A DNA stretch of 20,250 nucleotides from Deltaproteobacteria bacterium (GTDB taxonomy: Bacteria; UBA10199; JACPAL01; JACOUP01): NCBI GenBank assembly GCA_030649435.1, contig JAUSKE010000154.1, positions 1 through 20,250 of the forward strand, in the 5' to 3' direction. Made by a program: the position numbers and the translations under genes. Numbering within the stretch: position 1 is the first letter of the stretch; each line of letters begins with the position of its first letter. The notes beneath the pieces are model-generated. The model was not told the DNA's origin. It worked only from the letters and a program-made list of their open reading frames with translations, and made no database searches. Positions 1-6,367 of this stretch are shown here, in pieces.

Positions 1-800
1 ATCAAAAAATATTTGATTACATCCGAAGTCGGCCAGAGCTCGAAGACATCGTCGTCTCTGGTGGTGACGCCTACATGCTCTCCCCTGCCCGACTCCGCCT
101 GATCATCAGCACACTGCTTGAGATGCCGAATATCCGCCGGATCCGGATCGCCACCAAGGGGATCGCCATCATGCCGATGAAAATCCTGTCAGATCCGGAT
201 TGGTATGGGACTGTTCTTGAAATGGTCCGCTTGGGGCGAAAGCTCCACAAAGAGGTCTGCATCCACACCCATTTCAGTCACCCGAAGGAGATCACGGAGA
301 TCACACAACGGGCAATGAACCGAATCATGGAAGATGGCATCACGGTCCGAAATCAGGCGGTTCTTCAGCGGGGGGTGAATGACACGAATGAAACGATGGT
401 TCTGTTGACGCGACGGCTTTCGTTCATCAACGTTCAGTCCTATTACGTTTACATGCACGACCTGGTGCAGGGGGTGGAAGATTTAAGAACAACGCTTCAG
501 GAAGGACTCGATATCGAAAAGTATGTGCGTGGCTCGACCGCCGGTTTCAATACCCCCAATTTTGTCGTCGATGCGCCGGGAGGGGGTGGCAAACGGGCGA
601 TCCACAGCTATGAGTATTACAGCCGCGAGAGTGGTATTTCGATTTACACCGCCCCTGCTGTCAAACCAGGAAAATTCTTTTTCTACTTTGACCCGCTCCG
701 GGATCTCTCACCTCAGATTCAAAAAGATTGGTTTGACCCCAAGAAACGAAAAGAGATGAAAGAGGCGGCGCTCGCCGCGGCGAAATCTGGCAGGCATTGA
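1..800 (+). CDS. kamA: KamA-family lysine 2,3-aminomutase, 3' part
   Basis: Radical-SAM, PLP-dependent aminomutase that should convert L-lysine to L-beta-lysine, the first step of lysine fermentation. The gene runs in from the left edge; the frame is open from base 3, so no start is seen and the Cys cluster (CxxxCxxC) is off-window. The visible 266 residues begin just before SGGDAYMLSP, the family's SGGDP-like motif. They include THFSHPKEIT, NQAVLQRGVND, YYVYMHDLVQG and FVVDAPGGGGKR. In the characterised clostridial enzyme the Asp residues in the last two motifs bind the lysine side-chain amine, and the Lys after the glycines holds PLP. All three are present, which favours lysine over glutamate as substrate. 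The C-terminal extension (about 55 residues after the Gly run) differs from the clostridial form as I remember it. The converging neighbour kdd acts later in the same pathway. kamD, kamE and kce are not in this window. Confidence 0.9.
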   Translation, partial: QKIFDYIRSRPELEDIVVSGGDAYMLSPARLRLIISTLLEMPNIRRIRIATKGIAIMPMKILSDPDWYGTVLEMVRLGRKLHKEVCIHTHFSHPKEITEITQRAMNRIMEDGITVRNQAVLQRGVNDTNETMVLLTRRLSFINVQSYYVYMHDLVQGVEDLRTTLQEGLDIEKYVRGSTAGFNTPNFVVDAPGGGGKRAIHSYEYYSRESGISIYTAPAVKPGKFFFYFDPLRDLSPQIQKDWFDPKKRKEMKEAALAAAKSGRH

Positions 801-801
801 T

Positions 802-860
802 GTAGGGGCGGCCCTATGTGGCCGCCCTCATAATGGGCAACCACGTAGGGTTGCCCCTAC
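802..860. repeat. GTAG-footed paired palindrome (REPIN-like), copy 1
   Basis: This 59-bp element lies one base after the kamA stop. Outer arms GTAGGGGC (802-809) and GCCCCTAC (853-860) are exact inverse complements. Inside are two hairpins: GGGCGGCC/GGCCGCCC around a 6-nt loop, and GGGCAACC/GGGTTGCCC around a short loop, separated by a short AT-rich linker. Two inverted hairpins each with a GTAG foot is the layout of REPIN/BIME elements mobilised by REP-associated tyrosine transposases. The kdd stop codon TAG (857-859) lies inside the right arm. It could also act as a bidirectional terminator between the converging genes, although no T-tract follows. Confidence 0.8.
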
Positions 861-1957
861 GAAAAACGTTTTCCAAACCAGGCAAGAATCTCAGGAGATT
901 CGCGCAAAATGTTTAACGCCAATTCAGCATGCCCCGAAACATAGCCAGTACCAATCATCAACCGCACGTCATGGCCCACCCCTTCGGCACCGAGTGCCGC
1001 TGCCTGAAAATTGGTCGCCATGTTGAAATAATAAACAAGCCCGCCAGGGCGGGCCGCCAAAATTGAAGACATCTCCGTTTTCGGCACATTCGCACAGTTG
1101 ATCACCACATCGGCCATCTTGCCACCAGTCAACGCTTTTACCTTTTGATAAACTGCGAGCGGGTCTTGCGCATCGACGCAAATTCCCTCATCCAGAAAGG
1201 GGTACTCTTCCAACCGGACGAGGCTCTCCCTGTTTTTTTCAATGCAGAAGACAAAACCTTTTTTACCTACCTTTTTCTTCGCTTCGTAAAGGGAGAGAAC
1301 CCCCGCCTTGCCAGCGCCAAAAACAGCGACCGTATCCCCTTCGTTCACAATGCGCGGAACCGTTGCCGGGGCACCGCAGACATCGAGAACTGCCAAGGCG
1401 ATCGGCTCCGGAATATCTTTCGGCATCTGGGCGGCAATCCCTGATTCAAAAAGGATCGCATGCCCCACGACAGAAACCTGCTCCTTCTCGATAAAAATTT
1501 CTTTGATCTCCTCGATCACCAGCGGGGTCAGGGTCAACGAAACAAGGGTGGCCACACGATCGTTTATCATAGGGGCTCGCGTCGCCCCCTCCACCGGCAA
1601 AGCCGGATGGAGCCTCCCCCTCAACGGCCCTTTGGGCCTGTCAAGAAAATGTTTTCCAATCTCCTTGATTGTCCCAAGCAACATCCCCCCCGAATTCGTC
1701 ACCGGGTTGTGCATCTTGCCACGGGTCTCAATAATCTTTCTGATTTTCTCGGCAATTTTTTTGGGATCGTCCGCCGCTTCAGTTTTTAACTGATGAAAAC
1801 TGGCGGAGTCGATGTTCAAGGTCTCCACCTCGATCAAGATTTCGTTGTCAAAAATCGGGAGGGTGGCATCGAGCTTCTCGGCCGCTTGCGGAAGAACCCC
1901 TTTTGGAAGGAGAACCCTCTGAGTACCGAATCGGTCACCGCCGGTGCGCTGGGACAT
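857..1957 (-). CDS. kdd: L-erythro-3,5-diaminohexanoate dehydrogenase
   Basis: NAD(P)-dependent oxidative deamination of L-erythro-3,5-diaminohexanoate to 5-amino-3-oxohexanoate in lysine fermentation, downstream of KamA and the 5,6-aminomutase. Recognised by the family N-terminus GTQRVLLPKGVLPQ, then DNEILIEVETLNIDSASF, the GKMHNPVTNSGGMLLGT block, LVSLTLTPL, the Rossmann motif VFGAGKAG and AALGAEGVGHDVRL near the end. The open frame extends upstream to 2047, but those codons run through the terminator hairpin and encode nothing family-like. The ATG at 1957 (MSQRTGGDRFGTQRV) matches the usual start. It has only a weak AAGG upstream, so it may be leaderless. An extra loop of about 20-25 residues between GTIKEIGKHFL and NDRVATLV is encoded by a GC-rich palindromic insert (1569-1641). 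The stop lies in a REPIN arm. Confidence 0.9.
   Translation of the reverse strand: MSQRTGGDRFGTQRVLLPKGVLPQAAEKLDATLPIFDNEILIEVETLNIDSASFHQLKTEAADDPKKIAEKIRKIIETRGKMHNPVTNSGGMLLGTIKEIGKHFLDRPKGPLRGRLHPALPVEGATRAPMINDRVATLVSLTLTPLVIEEIKEIFIEKEQVSVVGHAILFESGIAAQMPKDIPEPIALAVLDVCGAPATVPRIVNEGDTVAVFGAGKAGVLSLYEAKKKVGKKGFVFCIEKNRESLVRLEEYPFLDEGICVDAQDPLAVYQKVKALTGGKMADVVINCANVPKTEMSSILAARPGGLVYYFNMATNFQAAALGAEGVGHDVRLMIGTGYVSGHAELALNILRESPEILAWFGKRFS
1569..1641. repeat. Palindromic insert inside kdd (REP-like plus two hairpins)
   Basis: Three adjacent hairpins occur inside the kdd reading frame. The first is ATAG GGGC (7-nt loop) GCCCC, resembling the left half of the GTAG palindromes with a degenerate foot. 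The second (1589-1612) is CTCCACCGGC/GCCGGATGGAG with one bulge and a 3-nt loop. The third (1626-1638) is GGCCC-TTT-GGGCC. The insert encodes roughly residues DRPKGPLRGRLHP through GATRAPMI, placed where other Kdd proteins, from memory, have a short loop. It keeps the frame open. The link of the second and third hairpins to the repeat family is less certain. Confidence 0.5.
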
Positions 1958-1992
1958 GCGAGGACCATACCTTAAAAAAAAAGGGCTGGCAA
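1957..1992 (-). promoter_or_regulatory. Candidate sigma-70 promoter of kdd overlapping the terminator
   Basis: On the minus strand, TTGCCA (1992-1987, within the hairpin loop and right stem) is followed by a 17-nt spacer (the T-tract) and TATGGT (1969-1964). The match is 5/6 and 4/6 to consensus, with ideal spacing. The predicted start would fall at or next to the kdd ATG, giving a leaderless message. This is inferred from position and consensus only; T-rich terminators readily produce chance matches. Confidence 0.3.
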
Positions 1993-2009
1993 TCGCCAGC
2001 CCTTTTTTT
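1974..2009. terminator. Perfect bidirectional-type intrinsic terminator
   Basis: A9, then GGGCTGGC, loop AATC, GCCAGCCC, then T7. The 8-bp GC stem is perfect and flanked by A and T tracts, so it can terminate in either direction. On the minus strand it follows the lipoprotein stop (2025) by 15 bases, so it should end that transcript. It also lies only 17 bp upstream of the kdd start, so any kdd message must either read through it or begin downstream of it. Confidence 0.9.
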
Positions 2010-2024
2010 CTACTGCTTAATTCG

Positions 2025-3821
2025 CTACCACTGCAGAACCCCCCCAAGCTGGTTATAATTATGGATCGTTCTCAGTTTATGACAATACGGGAAGGCACCA
2101 GTACCAAAAGTAGCCAAGATGTTATACCCTACTGTCGGTAAGTTCTCTGTGGTGTCGTCACTACCAATCCAGATTGCATCCGACCAAGACCCTTCTCTAA
2201 CGTTATACCCGTGATCGTACCGACAAGCCGACAGGGCTGGGTCCAGAAAATCTGGCTGTCCCGGTTGAAAGACCCAGATATTCCAGTAGTCTGGTCCCCA
2301 GGAATCGTCGCCAGGTTTGGAGATTTTATACTGGTATATTGGGCCTTTAAACGGATCCATGTTGAAAAAGGTGTACCCGAACGATTCAAGGTCATCCCTC
2401 TCAAAATCATCCGCCGGTGTATGATCGAGCGCAATCACCCCTTCAGAATTAGTTTGGCTCACCCAAGGGTTATCAATACTCTGGCTTGCGCTGTCCGGGA
2501 ACGCCCCACCGGCGCGTGGGAATTTAAAAAAGACATAGTCGTCCGTCCCGGCATTATCCCGATCATAGGTCCTAATATTGATACAGACCGCGGTGTCATT
2601 GACAGAGAGGCGAACAGAGCTCCAAGGCTGACTGTATTCAACCCACCGATCGATGCAAGGGTTGATGTAGATCGGGTGCCAGTCGGCCGAGGCGGTCTTG
2701 GAATGAAATCCAAATCCCCCCAAATACCAGCCGGAGTTGTCATTCCTTGCCGAATCCATCCGGATCTTGAAGAATTTGTGGTACCCCTCAACCAAAGTAC
2801 CATTACAAGAAACCTTGTCTCTTTGATGGAGGTACAGGACGTCATGTGTATTCTGTTCAAAGCTCCCATGCATGGAGCATCGGACGACACCTTGGCCACT
2901 GAATTGAGCGGTTGGCGCCAAGATAAGGGTGATGCTTTCATCGGTCCCTGAATAATCATAGGTCTTTGTCATGAATTCAAATTTTGCATCTTCAATAGGG
3001 ATCCCCTGGGCACAGATGGAACCAATCGTAACATACCCATTGGCATCATCGCAGACGCAACTATCCCCCCGACGGATCTGACCCGTACCCGGGCAGCCCC
3101 TTGCAATATTAGCGGCAACAATAATGGCGCCCTCATTTCGTATACCTGCCTCTCTTATCGCATCCGCCTGGGCCTGGGCCGCGTCGGCGGCCGCTCTTGC
3201 CGCGGCGGCGACTTCTCTGGCAGCGGCCGTCTGCTCCGCAACTGCAGCTGCTTCAGCACGGGCCGCTTCTGCCTGAGCCTGGGCGGCGGCCGTTTCAGCG
3301 GCAATAAGCTCGGTCGTTGTCTCCCTAATAATGGTCGTTTCGGTCCTGGTCCCAGAAACCGCTGTGCTGCCACTCGCCCCAACGGCGATCTGGATATTTT
3401 GCGTCACAACATCACAGAATTGATTGTCCCCTGTTGGTTGAGCGACTGTTTGTGGGCAGAAATGACTGTTACAATCCCACGAAAGTGAGGGGAGCTCGGC
3501 ATCCTCCGCCTGATGAACCACCTTAGAAGACTTGAGAGCTGCCGTCTGCAAAGTGCTACTGGAGCTCTGAACTCCCTCTGGTTGCTTCAAACCGGTAGGG
3601 ATTTTACAAGTCAAAGTGTAGGCAGTCGTCTCTGCCGGCTGGACCAGAAACTGTGATTCACTACAAGCCTCTGTGATCACAGTCCCGTCGGCAGCGGTGA
3701 GGGAACAAACCCTCTGGAGCGAGGCACTCTTGTCGTCGGAACAGGCCCCGATGAGGAGGAGAAGCGGGAAGAGGAAAAACTTCCAACTGTTCTGTTTATT
3801 CATCCATGATCCCTGTTTCAT
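2025..3821 (-). CDS. Lipoprotein with Ala-rich coiled coil and PLAT/LH2-like C-terminus
   Basis: Surface or periplasmic lipoprotein of unknown function, 598 residues. The signal peptide ends at the lipobox LIGAC, with the lipidated Cys at residue 27, followed by SDDKS. A linker holds paired Cys residues (about 40-140). An Ala/Glu/Arg-rich segment at about 168-224 should form a long helix or coiled coil. A small Cys-rich, EGF-like piece (CPGTGQ...CVC...GSIC) follows at about 240-270. The rest is beta-rich. TYDRDNAGTDDYVFFKF and, later, DDFERDDLESFGY strongly recall PLAT/LH2 domains (AGTDanV and DDFERGstD motifs). An earlier NDNSGWYLGGFGF also resembles the end of such a domain, so there may be two copies. 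The first ATG is chosen because a full AAGGAGG lies 4 nt upstream; a second ATG is seven codons in. The gene is monocistronic: its own sigma-54 promoter upstream, a terminator downstream. Confidence 0.75.
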   Translation of the reverse strand: MKQGSWMNKQNSWKFFLFPLLLLIGACSDDKSASLQRVCSLTAADGTVITEACSESQFLVQPAETTAYTLTCKIPTGLKQPEGVQSSSSTLQTAALKSSKVVHQAEDAELPSLSWDCNSHFCPQTVAQPTGDNQFCDVVTQNIQIAVGASGSTAVSGTRTETTIIRETTTELIAAETAAAQAQAEAARAEAAAVAEQTAAAREVAAAARAAADAAQAQADAIREAGIRNEGAIIVAANIARGCPGTGQIRRGDSCVCDDANGYVTIGSICAQGIPIEDAKFEFMTKTYDYSGTDESITLILAPTAQFSGQGVVRCSMHGSFEQNTHDVLYLHQRDKVSCNGTLVEGYHKFFKIRMDSARNDNSGWYLGGFGFHSKTASADWHPIYINPCIDRWVEYSQPWSSVRLSVNDTAVCINIRTYDRDNAGTDDYVFFKFPRAGGAFPDSASQSIDNPWVSQTNSEGVIALDHTPADDFERDDLESFGYTFFNMDPFKGPIYQYKISKPGDDSWGPDYWNIWVFQPGQPDFLDPALSACRYDHGYNVREGSWSDAIWIGSDDTTENLPTVGYNILATFGTGAFPYCHKLRTIHNYNQLGGVLQW

Positions 3822-3824
3822 AAA

Positions 3825-3834
3825 ACCTCCTTTA
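3825..3834 (-). promoter_or_regulatory. Strong ribosome binding site of the coiled-coil lipoprotein
   Basis: The minus strand reads AAAGGAGGTTTT immediately before the ATG at 3821, a perfect AAGGAGG core with a short spacer. It fixes the start at the first rather than the second Met. Confidence 0.75.
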
Positions 3835-3864
3835 TCTATCCATTACCCATTCGCTCTTACTTAT

Positions 3865-3884
3865 CGGAGAAAACGATCTCTCCG
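3865..3884 (-). promoter_or_regulatory. Hairpin in the 5' leader of the coiled-coil lipoprotein mRNA
   Basis: CGGAGA (3865-3870) and TCTCCG (3879-3884) form a perfect 6-bp stem with an 8-nt loop, inside the roughly 80-nt leader between the predicted sigma-54 start and the ATG. It could affect mRNA stability. No T-tract follows, so it is not a terminator. Confidence 0.35.
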
Positions 3885-3911
3885 GTTGCCAATCGCTCCC
3901 AAGCCTAACAT

Positions 3912-3930
3912 AAGCAAGAGAGGTGCCAAA
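3912..3930 (-). promoter_or_regulatory. Sigma-54 (-24/-12) promoter of the coiled-coil lipoprotein
   Basis: The minus strand reads TTTGGCAC-CTCTC-TTGCTT, a complete match to the RpoN consensus TGGCAC-N5-TTGCW. GG lies at 3927-3926 and the C of -12 at 3914, so transcription should start near 3902, about 80 nt before the ATG at 3821. A promoter of this type needs an enhancer-binding ATPase bound upstream; a candidate site lies at 4018-4060. Confidence 0.8.
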
Positions 3931-4017
3931 CTTTGACAATTTAATTAACATATTGATTTTACTACTTTTTGTTACTTAGAAGGGGGAAGTGGAGAGGGGT
4001 GCCGAGTCGTTTTACCC

Positions 4018-4060
4018 AGCCATTTTAGCCAATTTATTGACGCTGATTCTCAAATTGATA
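4018..4060 (-). promoter_or_regulatory. Candidate enhancer (UAS) for the sigma-54 promoter, copy 1
   Basis: Read on the minus strand, this 43-nt block aligns without gaps to 15054-15096, upstream of the other sigma-54 promoter: 24/30 identical in the first part (TTGAGAAT, then CGTCAA) and 9/13 in the following GGnnAAAATnnCT. It is oriented the same way relative to its gene and ends about 90 nt upstream of the -24 GG (core palindrome about 120 nt upstream), within the usual range for activator sites. A REPIN-like repeat begins two bases beyond its distal end. Confidence 0.6.
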
Positions 4061-4061
4061 C

Positions 4062-4121
4062 GTAGGGGCGCGGCGATGACGCGCCCGAAATCATGTGGGC
4101 ATGTCACCGCCATGCCCCTAC
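4062..4121. repeat. GTAG-footed paired palindrome (REPIN-like), copy 2
   Basis: This 60-bp element has exact outer arms GTAGGGGC (4062-4069) and GCCCCTAC (4114-4121). The inner hairpins are GGGCGCG/CGCGCCC with a 7-nt loop and GGGCATG/CATGCCC with a 7-nt loop, separated by about 10 bases. The architecture and arms equal those of the copy at 802-860, but the hairpin stems differ with compensating changes. The stop codon of the rlmD-like gene (TAG, 4118-4120) is inside the right arm. The stretch 3822-4117 holds no gene: it contains this repeat, the UAS and the sigma-54 promoter. Confidence 0.8.
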
Positions 4122-5140
4122 AAATGATGCAACAAACTAACCGATTCTATGTGGTGAGTTTGGGGAAACATGTCTATAGGTTGGACCGTCTCGAGCCGGT
4201 AGCCGTTTCGGGTCAAAAAAGAGAGATCCCGCGCGAGCGTTGGGGGAAAGCAGGAGACATAAACGATCTTTTTCGGCTTGAGGGCCACCACTGACGAAAG
4301 GACAAATTTGGCCCCTTTACGCGGGGGGTCAAGCAAAAGCCCATCAAAGGTTTTTCGAGCGCGGACCATCTCTCGAATAATTTTCTCTACCTTATTATAC
4401 ACAAACTGAACCGATCCCTCTTTGGGGACCTCTGTGACCGGGACTCCCTCGGAGGGGCTCTGTTCAACGGCAATGACCTTCGCCCCCTTGATCGCCAGAG
4501 GAAAACTAAAGTTCCCATTTCCGGCGAAGAGCTCCAGGATCTCTTCCCCCTTTTTGACCTTCATCAAATCGACGACGGTCGCCACCAACTTCTCGTTCTG
4601 CTGCCGGTTCACCTGGGAGAACGGCGCCTTTCCGGTTTCCAGAATCACCTCACCCGTTTCTTCATCGACCATCAGTTCGACTTCCCACCCCCGCTTGCGG
4701 ATTTCACGAGGGTCCAGTTTTTTCAATAGCGTATTGATTCTTTCATCGGCGATGGAACAGCTTTCAATCGGAACAATCCCATCCCCATCTCCTCTATAAA
4801 AACCGATCTCCCCCTTATCCCCCACATGGAGCTGAATCCGGCTTCGGTAATGCCACGTCTCTGGTGAGCCGATCACCGGCCGGACTGGAGGGTCTTTGAT
4901 CTTTCCAACCCGTTCCAATGTTTCTCTCAAGATTGTTTCTTTCCAGGAGAGCTGTTGCTCGTATTTCAGGTGCTGCCACTGGCACCCCCCACAGGTAAAG
5001 AAATATGGGCAGAGGGGGTCAACACGATCTTGGGAAGGTTTTAGAACTTCCTGAATCGAAGCATAGGCGTGTCGTTTTTCTTCGCGGAAAAGCGAGACAC
5101 GAAGGGTATCACCAGGAAGGCCAAACGGGACAAAGATCAC
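4118..5140 (-). CDS. rlmD: 23S rRNA (uracil-5-)-methyltransferase, RlmD/RumA family
   Basis: SAM-dependent RNA m5U methyltransferase with a [4Fe-4S] cluster. Visible motifs are the cluster Cys set CPYFFTCGGCQWQHL plus ESCSIADERI, the SAM loop ELFAGNGNF, the LLLDPPRKGA motif, the catalytic Cys loop YVSCFPPTLARDL and the end motif DMFPQTHHIESVSLL. The coordinate given begins at GTG 5140, preceded by AAGGA with a very short spacer. However, the frame stays open upstream to 5233 and there encodes FEVSIERLAYGGYGVGR, the first half of a TRAM domain, so the real protein probably starts earlier. No ATG, GTG or TTG exists in that stretch: translation must use ATC, or enter by a +1 shift from larC at its CTT-TGA end. 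Last gene of the long operon; stop supplied by a REPIN arm. Whether it is RlmD or a paralogue cannot be settled from sequence. Confidence 0.85.
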   Translation of the reverse strand: MIFVPFGLPGDTLRVSLFREEKRHAYASIQEVLKPSQDRVDPLCPYFFTCGGCQWQHLKYEQQLSWKETILRETLERVGKIKDPPVRPVIGSPETWHYRSRIQLHVGDKGEIGFYRGDGDGIVPIESCSIADERINTLLKKLDPREIRKRGWEVELMVDEETGEVILETGKAPFSQVNRQQNEKLVATVVDLMKVKKGEEILELFAGNGNFSFPLAIKGAKVIAVEQSPSEGVPVTEVPKEGSVQFVYNKVEKIIREMVRARKTFDGLLLDPPRKGAKFVLSSVVALKPKKIVYVSCFPPTLARDLSFLTRNGYRLETVQPIDMFPQTHHIESVSLLHHL

Positions 5141-5198
5141 CCGTCCTTCATGACGACCGACCCCGTAGCCACCATAAGCGAGGCGTTCGATGGAAACT

Positions 5199-6365
5199 TC
5201 AAAGCTGTTTGGCGGCGAATCGATATATTTCTTTCAGAGAGACTCCCGCCTTTTTGGCCAGACGAAGAGAATCTTCATATTCAGGGACAAGATTTAAAAT
5301 TTTACCGTTCCGGCGGGAGACCTTAACAGGTATTTCGCCAAAAGGGGTTTTAATCTTTCGGAACTCCCGCTCCAATTCTTCCCGTTCGACCGGAAAGAAA
5401 CGAACGCCCAAGGTGGTCGTCTCCTTAAAAATAATTTCTGTGAGAGTTTTTCTCTTTGCTTCGTCACAGAGGACTCGAATCAGGACCCCCGGTCGGTTTT
5501 TCTTCATCTGGACTGGGATCAAATGCACATCCCACGCCCCCTTTTTAAAAATGGTTTCCATCAGCGGCCCGTAGAGCTGCGGGTTCATATCATCGATATT
5601 CGTTTCAATCATAACCAATGTAGGGGCGTCCCTTGGTGCGCCCATTGATCTAGTCCCCATCAAAATCCGCAAGGCATTCGGTCTCTCTTTGAAATCATGA
5701 TCCCCCAAACCGTACCCGACCTTTTCAATCCGATCAAACGGAGCAGTTTTGAAATCATCTACCACTACTGCCAGAATCGCCGCACCGGTCGGCGTTGTCA
5801 GCTCACCTTCGAAAGAGCCATTAGCAATCGGTAACCCTTTGATAATCTCTAAGGTCGCAGGGGCCGGGATCGGAAGGATCCCATGGGCCGCACGGAGTTG
5901 CCCTGAACCTAAAGGGATGGGCGAGGCATAAATTTTTTCAAACCGAAAATAATCAAGGCCAATCGCCGCCCCAACGATATCGATGATTGAATCCAGGGCA
6001 CCGACCTCATGGAATTCAACTTTATCGAGCGATGTTCGGTGGATCTTCGCCTCCGCCCGGCCGATCTTTTCAAAGATTTCGAGAGACGTTTTTTTAACGG
6101 CAGCTGAAAGAGCGCTCTTTCGAATGGCAGCGGCAATCTTTTTGTACGGTGTGTGGTGGTGATGCCCGTTGCGACAGTGGACCTTGAAATCAACCCCGCC
6201 AATCCCCTGTCGCGACCCTTTTCGGGCTGAAAGCCGGTAGCCCTTGAAGGAAAGTTTTTTTAGCTCCGATTCCAGGTGGCGAAGTGGCAGGCCGAGGTCA
6301 ATCAACCCCCCCAAAAACATATCCCCCGCAATACCAGAAAAACAATCGATGTAGGCGATCGACAT
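5199..6365 (-). CDS. larC: LarC, nickel insertase for the nickel-pincer nucleotide cofactor
   Basis: CTP-dependent nickel chelatase that inserts Ni into pyridinium-3,5-bisthiocarboxylic acid mononucleotide, the cofactor of lactate racemase LarA and its homologues. Recognised from MSIAYIDCFSGIAGDMFLGG at the N-terminus, the His-rich GHHHHTPYKKI (about residues 66-76), the VEFHEVGALDSIIDIVGAA block, LTTPTGAAIL and the late ETNIDDMNPQLYGPLME motif. At 388 residues it is full length, with the normal C-terminus PEYEDSLRLAKKAGVSLKEIYR. The start lies 2 bp after the larB stop. The loop before ETNIDDM contains GAPRDAPT, encoded by a REP-like palindrome. The end of the gene overlaps the open frame of the rlmD-like gene, and its final codons CTT TGA resemble the prfB frameshift site. 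larE and larA are not in this window. Confidence 0.93.
   Translation of the reverse strand: MSIAYIDCFSGIAGDMFLGGLIDLGLPLRHLESELKKLSFKGYRLSARKGSRQGIGGVDFKVHCRNGHHHHTPYKKIAAAIRKSALSAAVKKTSLEIFEKIGRAEAKIHRTSLDKVEFHEVGALDSIIDIVGAAIGLDYFRFEKIYASPIPLGSGQLRAAHGILPIPAPATLEIIKGLPIANGSFEGELTTPTGAAILAVVVDDFKTAPFDRIEKVGYGLGDHDFKERPNALRILMGTRSMGAPRDAPTLVMIETNIDDMNPQLYGPLMETIFKKGAWDVHLIPVQMKKNRPGVLIRVLCDEAKRKTLTEIIFKETTTLGVRFFPVEREELEREFRKIKTPFGEIPVKVSRRNGKILNLVPEYEDSLRLAKKAGVSLKEIYRFAAKQL
5620..5643. repeat. Single GTAG-footed REP-like palindrome inside larC
   Basis: GTAG followed by the hairpin GGGCG (10-nt loop) CGCCC. This is the left half of the paired elements at 802 and 4062, with no recognisable right half. 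It lies in frame in larC, encoding GAPRDAPT just before the conserved NIDDM motif, in a linker that I recall as variable in the family. Confidence 0.55.
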
Positions 6366-6367
6366 CT

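Noticed and set aside
1036..1055. Hairpin GCCCGCC-A-GGGCGGGC inside kdd
   Set aside because: It falls on the ordinary ARPGGLVYYF segment with no extra residues and lacks a GTAG foot, so there is no sign of an insertion.
3155..3382. Arg/Pro/Leu-rich minus-strand frame
   Set aside because: Alternate frame of the GC-rich Ala-repeat coding region of the lipoprotein; composition is a by-product of the GCN codons.
3989..4294. 101-codon plus-strand frame over the REPIN and the rlmD end
   Set aside because: Runs through the UAS and repeat, is antisense to rlmD, and has no protein-like motifs.
6160..6180. His-rich GHHHHTPYKK in LarC as a novel metal tag
   Set aside because: His-rich stretches at this place are, as I recall, common in LarC and fit its nickel role; not unusual.
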